A stretch of 21,511 nucleotides of DNA from assembly GCA_964563975.1 (NCBI GenBank), contig CAZLZJ010000036.1:1-21511 (forward strand), read 5' to 3'. How positions within the stretch are numbered: the stretch's first letter is position 1; each line of letters opens with the position of its first letter. Of this stretch, positions 1-9,021 are shown in pieces. The notes under the pieces were generated by a model. The model did not search any database. It saw only the letters and a program-made list of their open reading frames with translations, and was not told the origin of the DNA. Both the position numbers and the translations under genes were made by a program. Source of the stretch: JAAYJR01 sp964563975 (GTDB taxonomy: Bacteria > Bacteroidota > Bacteroidia > Bacteroidales > Prolixibacteraceae).

Positions 1-175
1 CGCCACTTAAGTAATTTTTTCCGGTTGATTTATCCGTAAAATGGAGGTTAGTGCCGTTATGTGCTATTTCATAGTTGAAGTATTCATTTTCTATGGTAAC
101 GGAGCTTTTTTGAAATAATGAACATGCTGCTGCAGTCATGATCAATAATGTAAAGAATATTCCGGAAAATTTCAT
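1..175 (-). CDS. N-terminal part of a lipoprotein of unknown function, cut by the window edge
   Basis: An ATG at 175 opens a frame that stays open to the window edge, giving 58 residues. I read it by hand from the reverse strand. The start is a lipoprotein signal peptide: basic MKFSG, a hydrophobic stretch, then a lipobox-like TAAAC with the acylated Cys at residue 18. The mature part begins with alternating polar and aromatic residues (IENEYFNYEI, then FTDKSTGKNYL). This looks like the first strands of a beta-sandwich and resembles the N-terminal domain of some large surface glycan enzymes, but 40 residues are too few to assign a family. It follows the FAD oxidoreductase gene with a 161-bp gap that holds a possible promoter of its own. 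It may be the missing hydrolase of the SusCD locus, which is inference. Frame and signal peptide are fairly certain; function is unknown. Confidence 0.75.
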   Translation of the reverse strand, partial: MKFSGIFFTLLIMTAAACSLFQKSSVTIENEYFNYEIAHNGTNLHFTDKSTGKNYLSG

Positions 176-230
176 CTGAATATAATTTAATTAAATATTT
201 AAAATTCAATTTGTTCAGCTAAACCATTGG

Positions 231-261
231 TAAATATACTTTGAATATTAATATTAGCAAA
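231..261 (-). promoter_or_regulatory. Possible Bacteroidota-type promoter for the left-edge lipoprotein gene
   Basis: On the minus strand a TTTG (258-261) lies 19 bp before TATATTTA (231-238). This matches the Bacteroidota consensus TTTG-N19-TAnnTTTG except for the last base of the -7 element. Transcription would start near 225 and leave about 50 nt of leader before the ATG at 175. The gene could also be reached by readthrough from the FAD oxidoreductase gene. Confidence 0.4.
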
Positions 262-336
262 CATTTTAATTTGTCCGGAAAGTGTGTGAGCATAAAAGCC
301 GGGGAAACAATATACTATGCAAATGTTATTTTTTAT

Positions 337-2064
337 TTATTTCCATAAAACTTCGATAGGATATTTTGTATATTCTTCAGGATTTGTGTCCCACCTTGTT
401 TTTTCTTCTTTTGGTTCTTGTAAAATATTGTAACGCCATTTCCGATATCCTTTTCCATTCCATTTTAAAATTTGACCATATTCCTTAAGCTTGGTAGTCA
501 ATTCATTGCGGTTAATATCTTGAACTGCTTTTTTTGTCTTCAATGCTAGAGAAGCGGCAATACCTGCTGATTCTCCTATTAACATATAAGTGGCTTCCAT
601 ACGAATAGAAGAATAAGCTACATGACTTGCTGATAAACAAAGAGGAACTAATAAATTTTCACACTCTTTCTTTTGGGGAATAATTGCACCATAAGGAATA
701 CTATATGGTCCGGGTGATGCTAAAAGAAACACATCACCTTCATGGGCAAGAGTCCCATCTTTAAGCACGACTAACCTGTTAGGATAAATATCAATTTTAT
801 AATACCCCAGGCATATTGGGGTTTGAGGATTCGTTTGTAGTTGAATATCATGTTGTGTCATTATATATTCACCAATCATTCTCCTGCCTCCACGAATATA
901 TAGTAATGGCCAGCCATTTGATTTTTTATTAATATCAGATAAAAGATATAAATCTTTTCCTGTAAAATCAGTTAATATTTTTATATGTTCTATATAGTTT
1001 TGCCATATTTTTGAACGAACTTCCCAATCACTATCAGGATAATTTAACTGCATTCCGGGCAATGCTCCTGTCATAAGTTCTCCTCGTTGAAAGTTTGAAT
1101 GCGGCCAGGTTATTTTATATCCTGCTTTTTTATAACGTTGTAATAAAATATAAACATGATTATCTTTATTATCCGGAAGCGGAACATGAATTCCGGGGAA
1201 TTCATCCGACGGATTGTCTTCCCATGATAATTTAAAATTGTAACCCATAAAAAAACGGGATGAATCACCTTCGTTACCACATGGTTCAGAAGAAATGCAT
1301 GATAGCAATCCACTTTCCGGATTTCCCTCCTCAATATAAGGGTCAACCCCAGGAAATTTATTGTTGTTTTCATCATACTTTTTTCTGTAATTTAAAGCTC
1401 CGCCAATAATTATTCCTGCCAAAGATTCATTGTAATCATTTTTAGATTCTTTGCCTACCCGATAAGATACACCTGAATAGGCCATCAAATCACCTTCATA
1501 ACTGGCATCAATAAATATTTTTGCCTTTACACTTGTCAGATTATTGGAGGCTCGCTTACCACATGGAACTCCATATTCATCAGGGGGAGCATATTCAAAA
1601 ATTGCTTCTTCTATTAATTTATCATTCTTTGAAACATATAACAGCCTATGATTTAAAATTAACTTAATTAAATCAGGATGTTTATTAAGCATATCATGAA
1701 AAAAACCTATATTAAAGTTTGAAGCTCCTTGATAATGTCTTAAATCAGTAATAGACAGGTCTTTTTCATAAAATTCTTTCGTAAGCCCTCCAAGATGATC
1801 AGGATATGGTACATCTTGTTGCATTCTAAATCCAGTACCCATCAAACCGCCAATTTCAAGCCAGGGTTCAATAATGACAACGGAAAATCCTTCTCTGGCA
1901 ACAGCAACAGCTGAATTAATGCCGGCTGCTGTTGCACCATAAATACACACATCAACATTAAAAGTAGTTTTAATTAATTTTTGATATGGATTTATGGAAT
2001 AACAATTTAAAAAAATAGTTATCAATGTAAGTATTAGCAATAATTTTTCCTTTTTCAGAGGCAT
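337..2064 (-). CDS. Exported FAD-dependent oxidoreductase (FAD_oxidored family)
   Basis: This 575-residue protein belongs to the PF12831-type FAD-dependent oxidoreductases, a group often mislabelled xanthan lyase in Bacteroidota genomes. Residues 38-70 form the Rossmann dinucleotide-binding unit (VDVCIYGATAAG, then a helix and VVIIEP with the acidic ribose-binding Glu). A further family block is IDASYEGDL at 185-193. The C-terminal third has the SIRMEATYM and GESAGIAASLA block, which closes over the flavin. The N-terminus is a hydrophobic signal of about 20 residues ending at Cys21 (IFLNC). It is a poor lipobox, so the protein is either a lipoprotein or simply secreted. The gene starts 20 bp after the PHP gene and is probably in the same operon. 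In this setting it may oxidise a sugar or a glycan-linked group in the periplasm, but the substrate cannot be read from the sequence. The family call is secure. Confidence 0.88.
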   Translation of the reverse strand: MPLKKEKLLLILTLITIFLNCYSINPYQKLIKTTFNVDVCIYGATAAGINSAVAVAREGFSVVIIEPWLEIGGLMGTGFRMQQDVPYPDHLGGLTKEFYEKDLSITDLRHYQGASNFNIGFFHDMLNKHPDLIKLILNHRLLYVSKNDKLIEEAIFEYAPPDEYGVPCGKRASNNLTSVKAKIFIDASYEGDLMAYSGVSYRVGKESKNDYNESLAGIIIGGALNYRKKYDENNNKFPGVDPYIEEGNPESGLLSCISSEPCGNEGDSSRFFMGYNFKLSWEDNPSDEFPGIHVPLPDNKDNHVYILLQRYKKAGYKITWPHSNFQRGELMTGALPGMQLNYPDSDWEVRSKIWQNYIEHIKILTDFTGKDLYLLSDINKKSNGWPLLYIRGGRRMIGEYIMTQHDIQLQTNPQTPICLGYYKIDIYPNRLVVLKDGTLAHEGDVFLLASPGPYSIPYGAIIPQKKECENLLVPLCLSASHVAYSSIRMEATYMLIGESAGIAASLALKTKKAVQDINRNELTTKLKEYGQILKWNGKGYRKWRYNILQEPKEEKTRWDTNPEEYTKYPIEVLWK

Positions 2065-2084
2065 ATAAAAACTCTTATCAGTAT

Positions 2085-3695
2085 TTATTTTTTAATCACA
2101 TATATTGGATTTGTCCATGCTGAACGTTTTTTTCCAATACCTCCTCCATTGATCTCTTTCCATTTAGAATCTTCGCGTGTTACTCTGCCCCGGACATACT
2201 CTTCGTCTCCTTTTATTACATATGTAGATAAGGTCTGATTGTTTTCACTTTTCACTACCCCTTCCTTAGAAATAAATTCTATTAAGGCAGGTTTATCGGC
2301 TTTAATAGTAAATTTATTTTTCTTAACTTCTATTTCTATATTGGGTCCTTGTGATGCGTAAAAATTTCCGGAAAATAAACTTTCCATAACATCTTCAAGT
2401 TCCAGGTCTTCTCTTGAGGGAGCATTTGTGTTAACAACTATCCACCCCCCAAATGCTGAAGTTCCGTGTGAATCGTCAGAGGCAGTACCCATTACGCGAT
2501 GCCCTTGTTTTAACAGGTAGTCCCATTTTTCTTCAGCATTTTTAAAATTCGTGCGATCTGAAAAATCATACCCTTGATTTCCAATTTCGATAGCGTGAGG
2601 GGTATGTGACATAGGAAGTATTCCTTTTTTTTGATTTCCGAAAATTAAATCCAACTCATGAAAAGTATATCCTGCAGAGGGCCAAAGTTGTATACCCTTG
2701 GATTCTCCTGTTGTTTCGAGCCGGGAATTTGGGTGAGACAAAACCAGAAAACATCCATCTTCTTTTAACATCCTAATAGGCTCTTCAACACTTCTGCCTT
2801 TCCCCCTGGGATGAGCTTCGTGTTTATACCGAAAAGGTAAATAAGTAATACTTGAATGATTTGCCCCATAGTTTATTAACTTTCCACCTGGTTTAATAAC
2901 AGTAATCATATCCATGTTAATTTTGGCCCAAAAGCGTACAGGACTATCACCTTTCCTATCATATTTTATTTGTAATTTATGTTTTTTGTTTTCTAAGTCA
3001 GATATTGAAAACACAACTTGTTTAAAAATTGGTTTTGAAGAAAATAAATTTGCTTCTCCTATTTTTTTTTCGTTTAATATTACTTCCGCTATTCCTCCTT
3101 CTATATCTGTTTTTGCTATCCAGTTAAATCCAGTTCCAGTAAATGAAAATTCAATAATTGGAGGTAAGCCTCTTGAGGTATATATCCAACCGCTGGCTGC
3201 TGAGTTATCTTTAGCAATTGTCCAATCTATTTCTTCGGTTTGTTCACCGGATGCATTAATAATTAACATTTCTCCAAATAAATCTCCTTCGTATCGCCAA
3301 TTATCATCCCAACTATCTTTTTCTCTATGTCCAATAATAGTTTCAATTCCCGGAATCCAAAGAATTCCTTTAACCCCCCAGGGCGCGGAGCTGTCAGTTA
3401 AATCACCGGAAGGAATTGTATTTGAAGGTAAGGTTAATCGTTCATGTTCTGTAATAGCAACAATTCCATATTTAGGATATGTTTCATAATCTCTATAATC
3501 ACTAAGGCGCTTGTCAGATGGAATTGGAGCATGACTCCATTCGGGATGAAACTTTGAATGATTGTGAAGTGATGCTTTATATGGAAAATCTTTTTTATTT
3601 TTATATGGGTTTTCTATTTCTATTCTTGAAATGTTACAGCTTAAAGTTATTAATAGAATTAAAAAAATTAATTTTTGATAATACTTATTATTCAT
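2085..3695 (-). CDS. PHP-type (CehA/McbA-like) metallohydrolase lipoprotein with an inserted beta-sandwich domain
   Basis: This is a putative metal-dependent hydrolase of the PHP fold. From the ATG at 3695 it has 536 residues; an ATG at 3719 adds eight. I prefer 3695 because a strong hairpin ends only 4 nt before the 3719 codon. A lipobox ITLSC puts the acylated Cys at residue 20. The PHP metal motifs are H44/H46 (LHNHS), E83/H84 (ITEHE), E118 (GIE), H321 (LSHPN) and D407/D408/H410 (SDDSHG). Residues of about 150-270 do not belong to a PHP domain. They contain FTGTGFNWIA and a strand-rich stretch typical of a jelly-roll carbohydrate-binding type domain, so the fold is split by an insertion. 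The C-terminus has a small Ig-like tail ending in SAWTNPIYV. The gene lies between susD and the FAD oxidoreductase gene in one operon. Such proteins may cleave phosphoester, ester or amide bonds; the substrate is unknown. Confidence 0.87.
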   Translation of the reverse strand: MNNKYYQKLIFLILLITLSCNISRIEIENPYKNKKDFPYKASLHNHSKFHPEWSHAPIPSDKRLSDYRDYETYPKYGIVAITEHERLTLPSNTIPSGDLTDSSAPWGVKGILWIPGIETIIGHREKDSWDDNWRYEGDLFGEMLIINASGEQTEEIDWTIAKDNSAASGWIYTSRGLPPIIEFSFTGTGFNWIAKTDIEGGIAEVILNEKKIGEANLFSSKPIFKQVVFSISDLENKKHKLQIKYDRKGDSPVRFWAKINMDMITVIKPGGKLINYGANHSSITYLPFRYKHEAHPRGKGRSVEEPIRMLKEDGCFLVLSHPNSRLETTGESKGIQLWPSAGYTFHELDLIFGNQKKGILPMSHTPHAIEIGNQGYDFSDRTNFKNAEEKWDYLLKQGHRVMGTASDDSHGTSAFGGWIVVNTNAPSREDLELEDVMESLFSGNFYASQGPNIEIEVKKNKFTIKADKPALIEFISKEGVVKSENNQTLSTYVIKGDEEYVRGRVTREDSKWKEINGGGIGKKRSAWTNPIYVIKK

Positions 3696-3723
3696 TTGAA
3701 TTGATTTTTTGATTATCATTTTT

Positions 3724-3757
3724 AACAGTGAACTTGAAAAGAATCAAGTTCACTGTT
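3724..3757 (-). terminator. Perfect 14-bp stem-loop between susD and the PHP gene (attenuator or mRNA stabiliser)
   Basis: Arms AACAGTGAACTTGA (3724-3737) and TCAAGTTCACTGTT (3744-3757) pair perfectly around a 6-nt loop. The hairpin begins 11 nt after the susD stop codon and is not followed by a U-run on the minus strand. It is therefore more likely a partial terminator or a 3'-end protector of the susCD message than a full stop. It would leave the downstream enzymes expressed at a lower level. That role is inference; the hairpin itself is plain in the sequence. Confidence 0.7.
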
Positions 3758-3768
3758 TTAATATTCGT

Positions 3769-5412
3769 TTAATACCCGGGATTTTGTTCTAAATTTGGGT
3801 TTAGTACTAAATCTTGTAAAGGAAGCGGAAGGAAATATCTTTTATTATCCCATTTCCTTACTCTTGTTCCATAGGTTTTGTAATATGAATTATCTTCTGA
3901 TCTGGGATCTCTTGCTCCTAAATAAGTTAATGGATTTTCAACTATTTTCCCTGCTTTCCATCTTACGAGGTCACGCCAACGATAACATTCTGTTGCCAGT
4001 TCTAACCGGCGCTCACGACGAATTTCATTGATTAACGGGGAGACAGGAACTTCCCATTCTGGCCAATCAGGATCAATAAATCCAACGTCAACTGTGAGAT
4101 GAGGCATTCCTACTCTGTCTCTTAATTTATTGATAGATATATCTAATATATCTTGTGTACATTCTCCAAGTTCGGCTTTTGCTTCTGCATATTCAAGCAG
4201 TACTACGCCATATCGATAAGTAATTATATCAATTGTTTGCTGATTTTGAAATATATCCTCTTGGGTTTCAGGAAAATACTTAAGCATCTCATAACTTGTT
4301 AAGCCTGAATAGCTCTCAAATTGAGGCATTTCTTTATAGAAAGGAGAACCATCGTGTTGAATAATGTATGGACGGGTTTCATTATCATATATTGACTGGC
4401 GCATTCTAGGATCTCTGTTTTTAAATTCGTCACCCCATTTAATGTCTCCTTGATATAGTGGACTTAATGCGATAGGCAAGCCGTCTTTACAAAGATAGCT
4501 GTTAACAAAATCTTTTGTAAATCCTGATCTGGTTGCTCCATACATTCTTCTCATGGTGTTGTGCATACGCACATCTTTTATAAAATGTTGGTAAAAGATT
4601 ACTTCCGGGTTACCAGCATAATCTTCTTGCTTAAATAATCTATAATAATCATCTAAGATATTACCAGTTGAAAAAATATCGAATAAACTGGAATTTATAA
4701 TGCTTTCTGCTGCACTAACAGATTCTTTTAATAAATCTTGCCAATCGCCAAGGTTGTGGTATTTTCTGAATGTTCCTTCAAATAAACAAATATGTGTTTT
4801 TAGAGCAAGAGCTGTAAATTTAGTTAATCTTAAATCTGATGATTGTTGAGGCAAATGGGTTATTGCAAAATCTAAATCATCTAATAAATTGTTAATTACC
4901 AATTTTCTGTCGTCTCTACCTTCAAATAGTTCTTCAGAATCTATATTCAAATCCTTTTCCAGCCAAGGGACATTTCCAAAATCAACAACCTTCCTAAAAT
5001 AAAAAAGAGACTTTAAAAATCTGATTTCTGCTTCTGCACTCAGAACTTTTTGAGATTTTTCCATATTTTCAATCCTTGCAAGTGCGTAATTAACTCTTCG
5101 AATTGGTAACCAATCAGATTTGGCCCATCCTCCACCAGTAGTAGGGATCGGGCTTTCATTCCAAAGATGAGGATCACGCACACTTGGTGCTTGATTATCA
5201 GACCTGTCATCATCCCGATAATAATTATCCGGTGTGGTTAAAGTTGGATGTCCTATTTGTGGATAAAATTGGTTTGCATACAAAAGAATATCATCAGCTG
5301 TTTCCCAAAAAGTTGCATCACTAACTTCATTTAAAGGGAATCTATCCAGGAAGTCTTCGCTACATGCTGATATAAACAGTAAAACTATAATTGTGAAATA
5401 TAACCTTTTCAT
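3769..5412 (-). CDS. SusD/RagB-family outer-membrane nutrient-binding lipoprotein
   Basis: This 547-residue SusD-like surface lipoprotein captures glycan or another nutrient and hands it to the SusC pore next to it. The signal peptide ends in FISAC with acylated Cys17. It is followed by the typical SEDFLDRFP start of mature SusD proteins and by the N-terminal SusD-like helices (SDATFWETADDILLYANQFY). The C-terminal RagB/SusD domain carries the usual INEIRRERRLELATECYRW block near residue 460, then RWDNKRYFLPLPLQDL-like and NPNLEQNPGY endings. The length is normal for the family (about 500-600). It starts 21 bp after the susC stop, so the two are cotranscribed. SusD sequences diverge by ligand, and I cannot name the ligand. 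Family assignment is certain. Confidence 0.96.
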   Translation of the reverse strand: MKRLYFTIIVLLFISACSEDFLDRFPLNEVSDATFWETADDILLYANQFYPQIGHPTLTTPDNYYRDDDRSDNQAPSVRDPHLWNESPIPTTGGGWAKSDWLPIRRVNYALARIENMEKSQKVLSAEAEIRFLKSLFYFRKVVDFGNVPWLEKDLNIDSEELFEGRDDRKLVINNLLDDLDFAITHLPQQSSDLRLTKFTALALKTHICLFEGTFRKYHNLGDWQDLLKESVSAAESIINSSLFDIFSTGNILDDYYRLFKQEDYAGNPEVIFYQHFIKDVRMHNTMRRMYGATRSGFTKDFVNSYLCKDGLPIALSPLYQGDIKWGDEFKNRDPRMRQSIYDNETRPYIIQHDGSPFYKEMPQFESYSGLTSYEMLKYFPETQEDIFQNQQTIDIITYRYGVVLLEYAEAKAELGECTQDILDISINKLRDRVGMPHLTVDVGFIDPDWPEWEVPVSPLINEIRRERRLELATECYRWRDLVRWKAGKIVENPLTYLGARDPRSEDNSYYKTYGTRVRKWDNKRYFLPLPLQDLVLNPNLEQNPGY

Positions 5413-5433
5413 TTGCTTAGCTTTTAATTATTA

Positions 5434-8400
5434 TTAAAAATCAATATTTATTCCTAATCCAATTGATCTGTTAAGCGGGTAGACATTAGCTCCTGATTGT
5501 TCAGGATCAGAAATTTTATCAATCATACCGGAAAATTCAAATAAATTTTGTCCGGTAAAAAATATATATAACTTTTCAATATTAACTTTTGAAGTTAAAT
5601 AAGAAGGAACAGTGTATCCCAAATTTAATTGTTTTAGCCTAACATATGCTGCATTTTGTAACCACCATGTTTGTGAAACAGTAACATCAGGACATCCTTC
5701 TAAATAGGGGCGTGGGAAACGAGCGTTAGTGTTTTCGGGCGTCCAATAATCTGCAGCAATTTTTGGCCCCATTTGCCATTGTGAGGTATAGTGAGCTAAA
5801 TAGTATGAATTACTTAATTTTTGTTGCCTTTTGCCTACACCTTGAAACAGCATATCCAAATTCCAGTTTTTCCATGATAGTGAGGGTCTTACTCCAAAAT
5901 TGTAACGTGCTCTTGAATTACCAATAATTGAATAATCTCCGGGATTATCAACAGTTTGCTCTCCTCTTGATATTATTCCATCACCATCTAAATCAGCGAA
6001 TTGAAAATCACCTGCTTCAATTGTTCTACCTGTAATTTCGGTATGATCGGCAGCAGCAGCTTCTTCATCTGTTTTAAAAAAACCTAAAGTTGTGAGTCCC
6101 CATATTTCGCCAATTATTTCTCCTTCATAATGATCGGAAAATAACTTTCTGGGATTATCAAATTTAGTGATTTTAGAAATATTATCAGATAAAATTAGAG
6201 ATAGCGACCATTTTAGATTTTGATTATATTGTTTCCAATGAACTTCCATATCCCAACCTGTAGTTTTTAAGTCTGCAGCATTTGCTTCCGGTTCATTTAC
6301 TGCTAATATTGAAGGCATTGTAGCTGATCTTGTAAGCATATTTTTGGTGTCTCTTCTATAAATATCAAAATTCACACCCAGTTTATTATCTAATAGAGCC
6401 AAATCCAGACCTAAATTTTTTTGTACAACGGTTTCCCAGGTTAAAGTAGGACTCACCAGTCCTGGAGCATATACAGTCATAGGCTTGTTATCACTTAAAA
6501 TGTAATTAACTTGTCCGGAACTAAAACTGGGAACGTATGGATAATAACCGGTAACATTTTGATTGCCAAGGGTACCTAAAGAGCCTCTTAATTTAAATAC
6601 CTCAAATATATCTTTCAGGCCCCCAAAAAAAGCTTCATTATCTATTCGCCATCCTAAAGCTAATGATGGAAAAAATGACCAACGATCGCCTCTTGGAAAT
6701 TTTGAAGAACCATCATATCTTCCATTAAATTCCATAAAGTAGCGTTGGTCAAATATGTAATTAATACGGGAAAAAGTTCCTCTGATTGCATATTCAGTTC
6801 CTCCGTCGCTACCTGACCATTCTCCGGTTGCCAAACTGTAATAAGGTATAGTGGGCACAATTAAATTATTTCGTCTAACATTAAAGTTGCCATTTTGACG
6901 AAGCTCTTGGTTAAAACCTACCATTGCTTTGAAATAATGTTTTTCAGCAAATGTGTTTTCGTAATCTGTAAATGCATTAAAAACATATTCATTTATACGG
7001 CTATAAGTTCTTTGAACATAGTCTGGGTATGTTCCTGTTGCATATTGAGTTAAATCGCCATCTCTATTATATACCGGTAATGCTCTTTGGTGATCTAAAT
7101 ATTCTTGATAATACCCCCTATATGAATAATCAAGGTTAAATGTCATATTCTTAATTGGTGTAAGCCTTGCTATACCGGTTAACCATGAATCAGATATACT
7201 TCTTTCCCTTTTTCCTCCTTCATTAACTAATTGTACAACATTAATTAAATTTTTAGTCCCATAAGTACCATCCGGATGATATATGGGATACCAGGTAAAA
7301 GAATGGCTATGGTATATGCTTTCAGTTTCACTTAAAAATGGCGGAAAAACTTTTGTGCTGTTATTTGTGGAAATATTTGCAGCCAGATACATCCATTTAG
7401 TCAAATTAAATCCTAATTTACCCATGAAATTATAGCGATTGAATTTTTCATCAAATCCTTTAGTGATACCTTCCTGATATAAATGATTAAATGATGCATA
7501 ATAATCTATTCTTTCTGTACCTCCGGAAATAGTAGCACTATTTTGTAACATAGGGTACTCTGTTTTCATAGTTGCTGCAGGCCAATTGGTATTGGCGCAG
7601 TAACTATATTCATTAGGAGCTTTAAGTGGATGCAAAAAGGTTTCCGGGTAGTTTTCCGGATTATTGTAATGATTTGTAATTGCTTCAATTTCATAATCAT
7701 CAAAATAATTAACTCCGCTAGCACGCTTTTGACCTTCATTCATAAAGGTCATCTGCTCCATAGAATCCATAAATTCCATGAAAACAACAGGTTTGTTAAT
7801 TGTATAATTGCTTGAAACAGACACATTAGGTTTATCTGTCCTCTTACCCCTTTTTGTAGAAACCAAAATTACGCCATATGATGCCCGAGCTCCATAAATT
7901 GCAGCAGAAGCTGCATCTTTCAACACTGTGACACTTTCTATATCGTTAGGGCTTAATAAATTAATATCCATAGGAATTCCGTCAACTAAAATTAAAGGAC
8001 CACCTCCGCTAATAGAGGTATATCCTCTAATATTAAATGATGTTCCTCTTCCTAAATCACCACTTGATTGTGTTATATTGAGGTTTGGTATTAACCCTTG
8101 AAGGCCTTGCCCTATATTTGTTATGGGCCTGTTTTCTAAGGTACCGGAATCTACATTTGATACTGCCCCGGTTAAATTAACTTTTTTCTGTGTTCCATAT
8201 CCTACAGCTACAACTTCTTCTAACCCAATTATATCCTCTTCCATGGTTATATCAATTCTTGTTTTATTATCAACAGTAACCTCCTGGGTTCTCATTCCCA
8301 CAAATGAAAAAACAAGAGTGGCACCTGCAGGAATATTTGATATTGAGTAGTCTCCTTCTACGTTAGTTATTGTACCCTGAGTTGTACCTTTAATAATAAC

Positions 8401-8880
8401 GGTAACACCCGGAAGCGGCATACCGGCGGAATCAGTTATTTTACCACCAATTATTGATTGTTGTTGCATTATTGCAGAGTTATAAGAAGAAGACGGGCTC
8501 CATGAATCACCCGGAACGGTGAGAACTATTTGTCTTCCGTTTATTATGTAGGTCTCGTTACTATTTGAAAGTAGAAGATCCAGGATATTGGGAACTATCT
8601 CTTCTGTTACTTCAATATTGACCTTACGCTCAACATCAACTACTTTTTTACTGTAAAGAAAATAAAATTCACTCTGATCCTCTATACTGGAAAGCACCTG
8701 TTCGAGTGGAGTCTCCTTAAAATTTAGTGTTAGCTTTGTTTTTTGGGCATACGACGAATTGGCAAATACACCAAAAGTCGAAACCAGAAACAAACAAACA
8801 GTAAGTTTCATAATCATTAACATTTTAAATGCGTGGCAATTTATATTTTTCCACACTGGTTTCTTTTTAATAATTTTCAT
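5434..8880 (-). CDS. SusC/RagA-family TonB-dependent outer-membrane receptor with STN signalling domain
   Basis: At 1148 residues this is the outer-membrane transporter of the SusCD complex, driven by TonB. A signal peptide (hydrophobic core about 22-40, cleavage near SYAQ46) is followed by an STN secretin/TonB short domain at about 48-121 (KETPLEQVLSSIEDQSEFYF). Next come a carboxypeptidase-regulatory-like domain at about 143-215, the conserved EEVVAVGYGTQKK segment at 221-233, the plug (VDGIPMD, IESVTVLKDAASAAIYGARA) and a 22-strand barrel ending in the terminal Phe of GLGINIDF. The STN domain is the part that talks to a FecR anti-sigma factor, and exactly such a gene lies just upstream. 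Ligand binding should thus switch on its own operon. A 14-bp hairpin lies 48 bp before the ATG. The gene is intact and the call is certain; the substrate is not. Confidence 0.97.
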   Translation of the reverse strand: MKIIKKKPVWKNINCHAFKMLMIMKLTVCLFLVSTFGVFANSSYAQKTKLTLNFKETPLEQVLSSIEDQSEFYFLYSKKVVDVERKVNIEVTEEIVPNILDLLLSNSNETYIINGRQIVLTVPGDSWSPSSSYNSAIMQQQSIIGGKITDSAGMPLPGVTVIIKGTTQGTITNVEGDYSISNIPAGATLVFSFVGMRTQEVTVDNKTRIDITMEEDIIGLEEVVAVGYGTQKKVNLTGAVSNVDSGTLENRPITNIGQGLQGLIPNLNITQSSGDLGRGTSFNIRGYTSISGGGPLILVDGIPMDINLLSPNDIESVTVLKDAASAAIYGARASYGVILVSTKRGKRTDKPNVSVSSNYTINKPVVFMEFMDSMEQMTFMNEGQKRASGVNYFDDYEIEAITNHYNNPENYPETFLHPLKAPNEYSYCANTNWPAATMKTEYPMLQNSATISGGTERIDYYASFNHLYQEGITKGFDEKFNRYNFMGKLGFNLTKWMYLAANISTNNSTKVFPPFLSETESIYHSHSFTWYPIYHPDGTYGTKNLINVVQLVNEGGKRERSISDSWLTGIARLTPIKNMTFNLDYSYRGYYQEYLDHQRALPVYNRDGDLTQYATGTYPDYVQRTYSRINEYVFNAFTDYENTFAEKHYFKAMVGFNQELRQNGNFNVRRNNLIVPTIPYYSLATGEWSGSDGGTEYAIRGTFSRINYIFDQRYFMEFNGRYDGSSKFPRGDRWSFFPSLALGWRIDNEAFFGGLKDIFEVFKLRGSLGTLGNQNVTGYYPYVPSFSSGQVNYILSDNKPMTVYAPGLVSPTLTWETVVQKNLGLDLALLDNKLGVNFDIYRRDTKNMLTRSATMPSILAVNEPEANAADLKTTGWDMEVHWKQYNQNLKWSLSLILSDNISKITKFDNPRKLFSDHYEGEIIGEIWGLTTLGFFKTDEEAAAADHTEITGRTIEAGDFQFADLDGDGIISRGEQTVDNPGDYSIIGNSRARYNFGVRPSLSWKNWNLDMLFQGVGKRQQKLSNSYYLAHYTSQWQMGPKIAADYWTPENTNARFPRPYLEGCPDVTVSQTWWLQNAAYVRLKQLNLGYTVPSYLTSKVNIEKLYIFFTGQNLFEFSGMIDKISDPEQSGANVYPLNRSIGLGINIDF

Positions 8881-8928
8881 ATTTTCGTTTTGATTAAAGG
8901 TTTAAAACTTTGTAATTTTAAATCAATT

Positions 8929-8962
8929 AAAGCAGGGAAATGTTGCACCATTTCCCTGCTTT
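8929..8962 (-). terminator. Perfect 14-bp stem-loop between fecR and susC
   Basis: AAAGCAGGGAAATG (8929-8942) pairs perfectly with CATTTCCCTGCTTT (8949-8962) around a 6-nt loop. On the minus strand it follows the fecR stop at 9022 and is trailed by a T-rich but interrupted stretch (CTTTAATTGATTT). It could end the sigma-fecR message and isolate the regulators from the SusC operon, or act as an attenuator in a longer transcript. Only 48 bp separate it from the susC start codon, so a susC promoter would have to overlap it or lie upstream. Confidence 0.7.
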
Positions 8963-9021
8963 TTTGGTATAAATATTTATCTCATAGGCCTTTTTTGTTT
9001 AAAAGTTTGTGAATTAGTTGT

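Noticed and set aside
2914..3489. 191-codon open frame on the plus strand opposite the PHP lipoprotein gene
   Set aside because: It lies wholly antisense to a gene with clear catalytic motifs, and its translation has no recognisable family pattern; it is a shadow of that gene.
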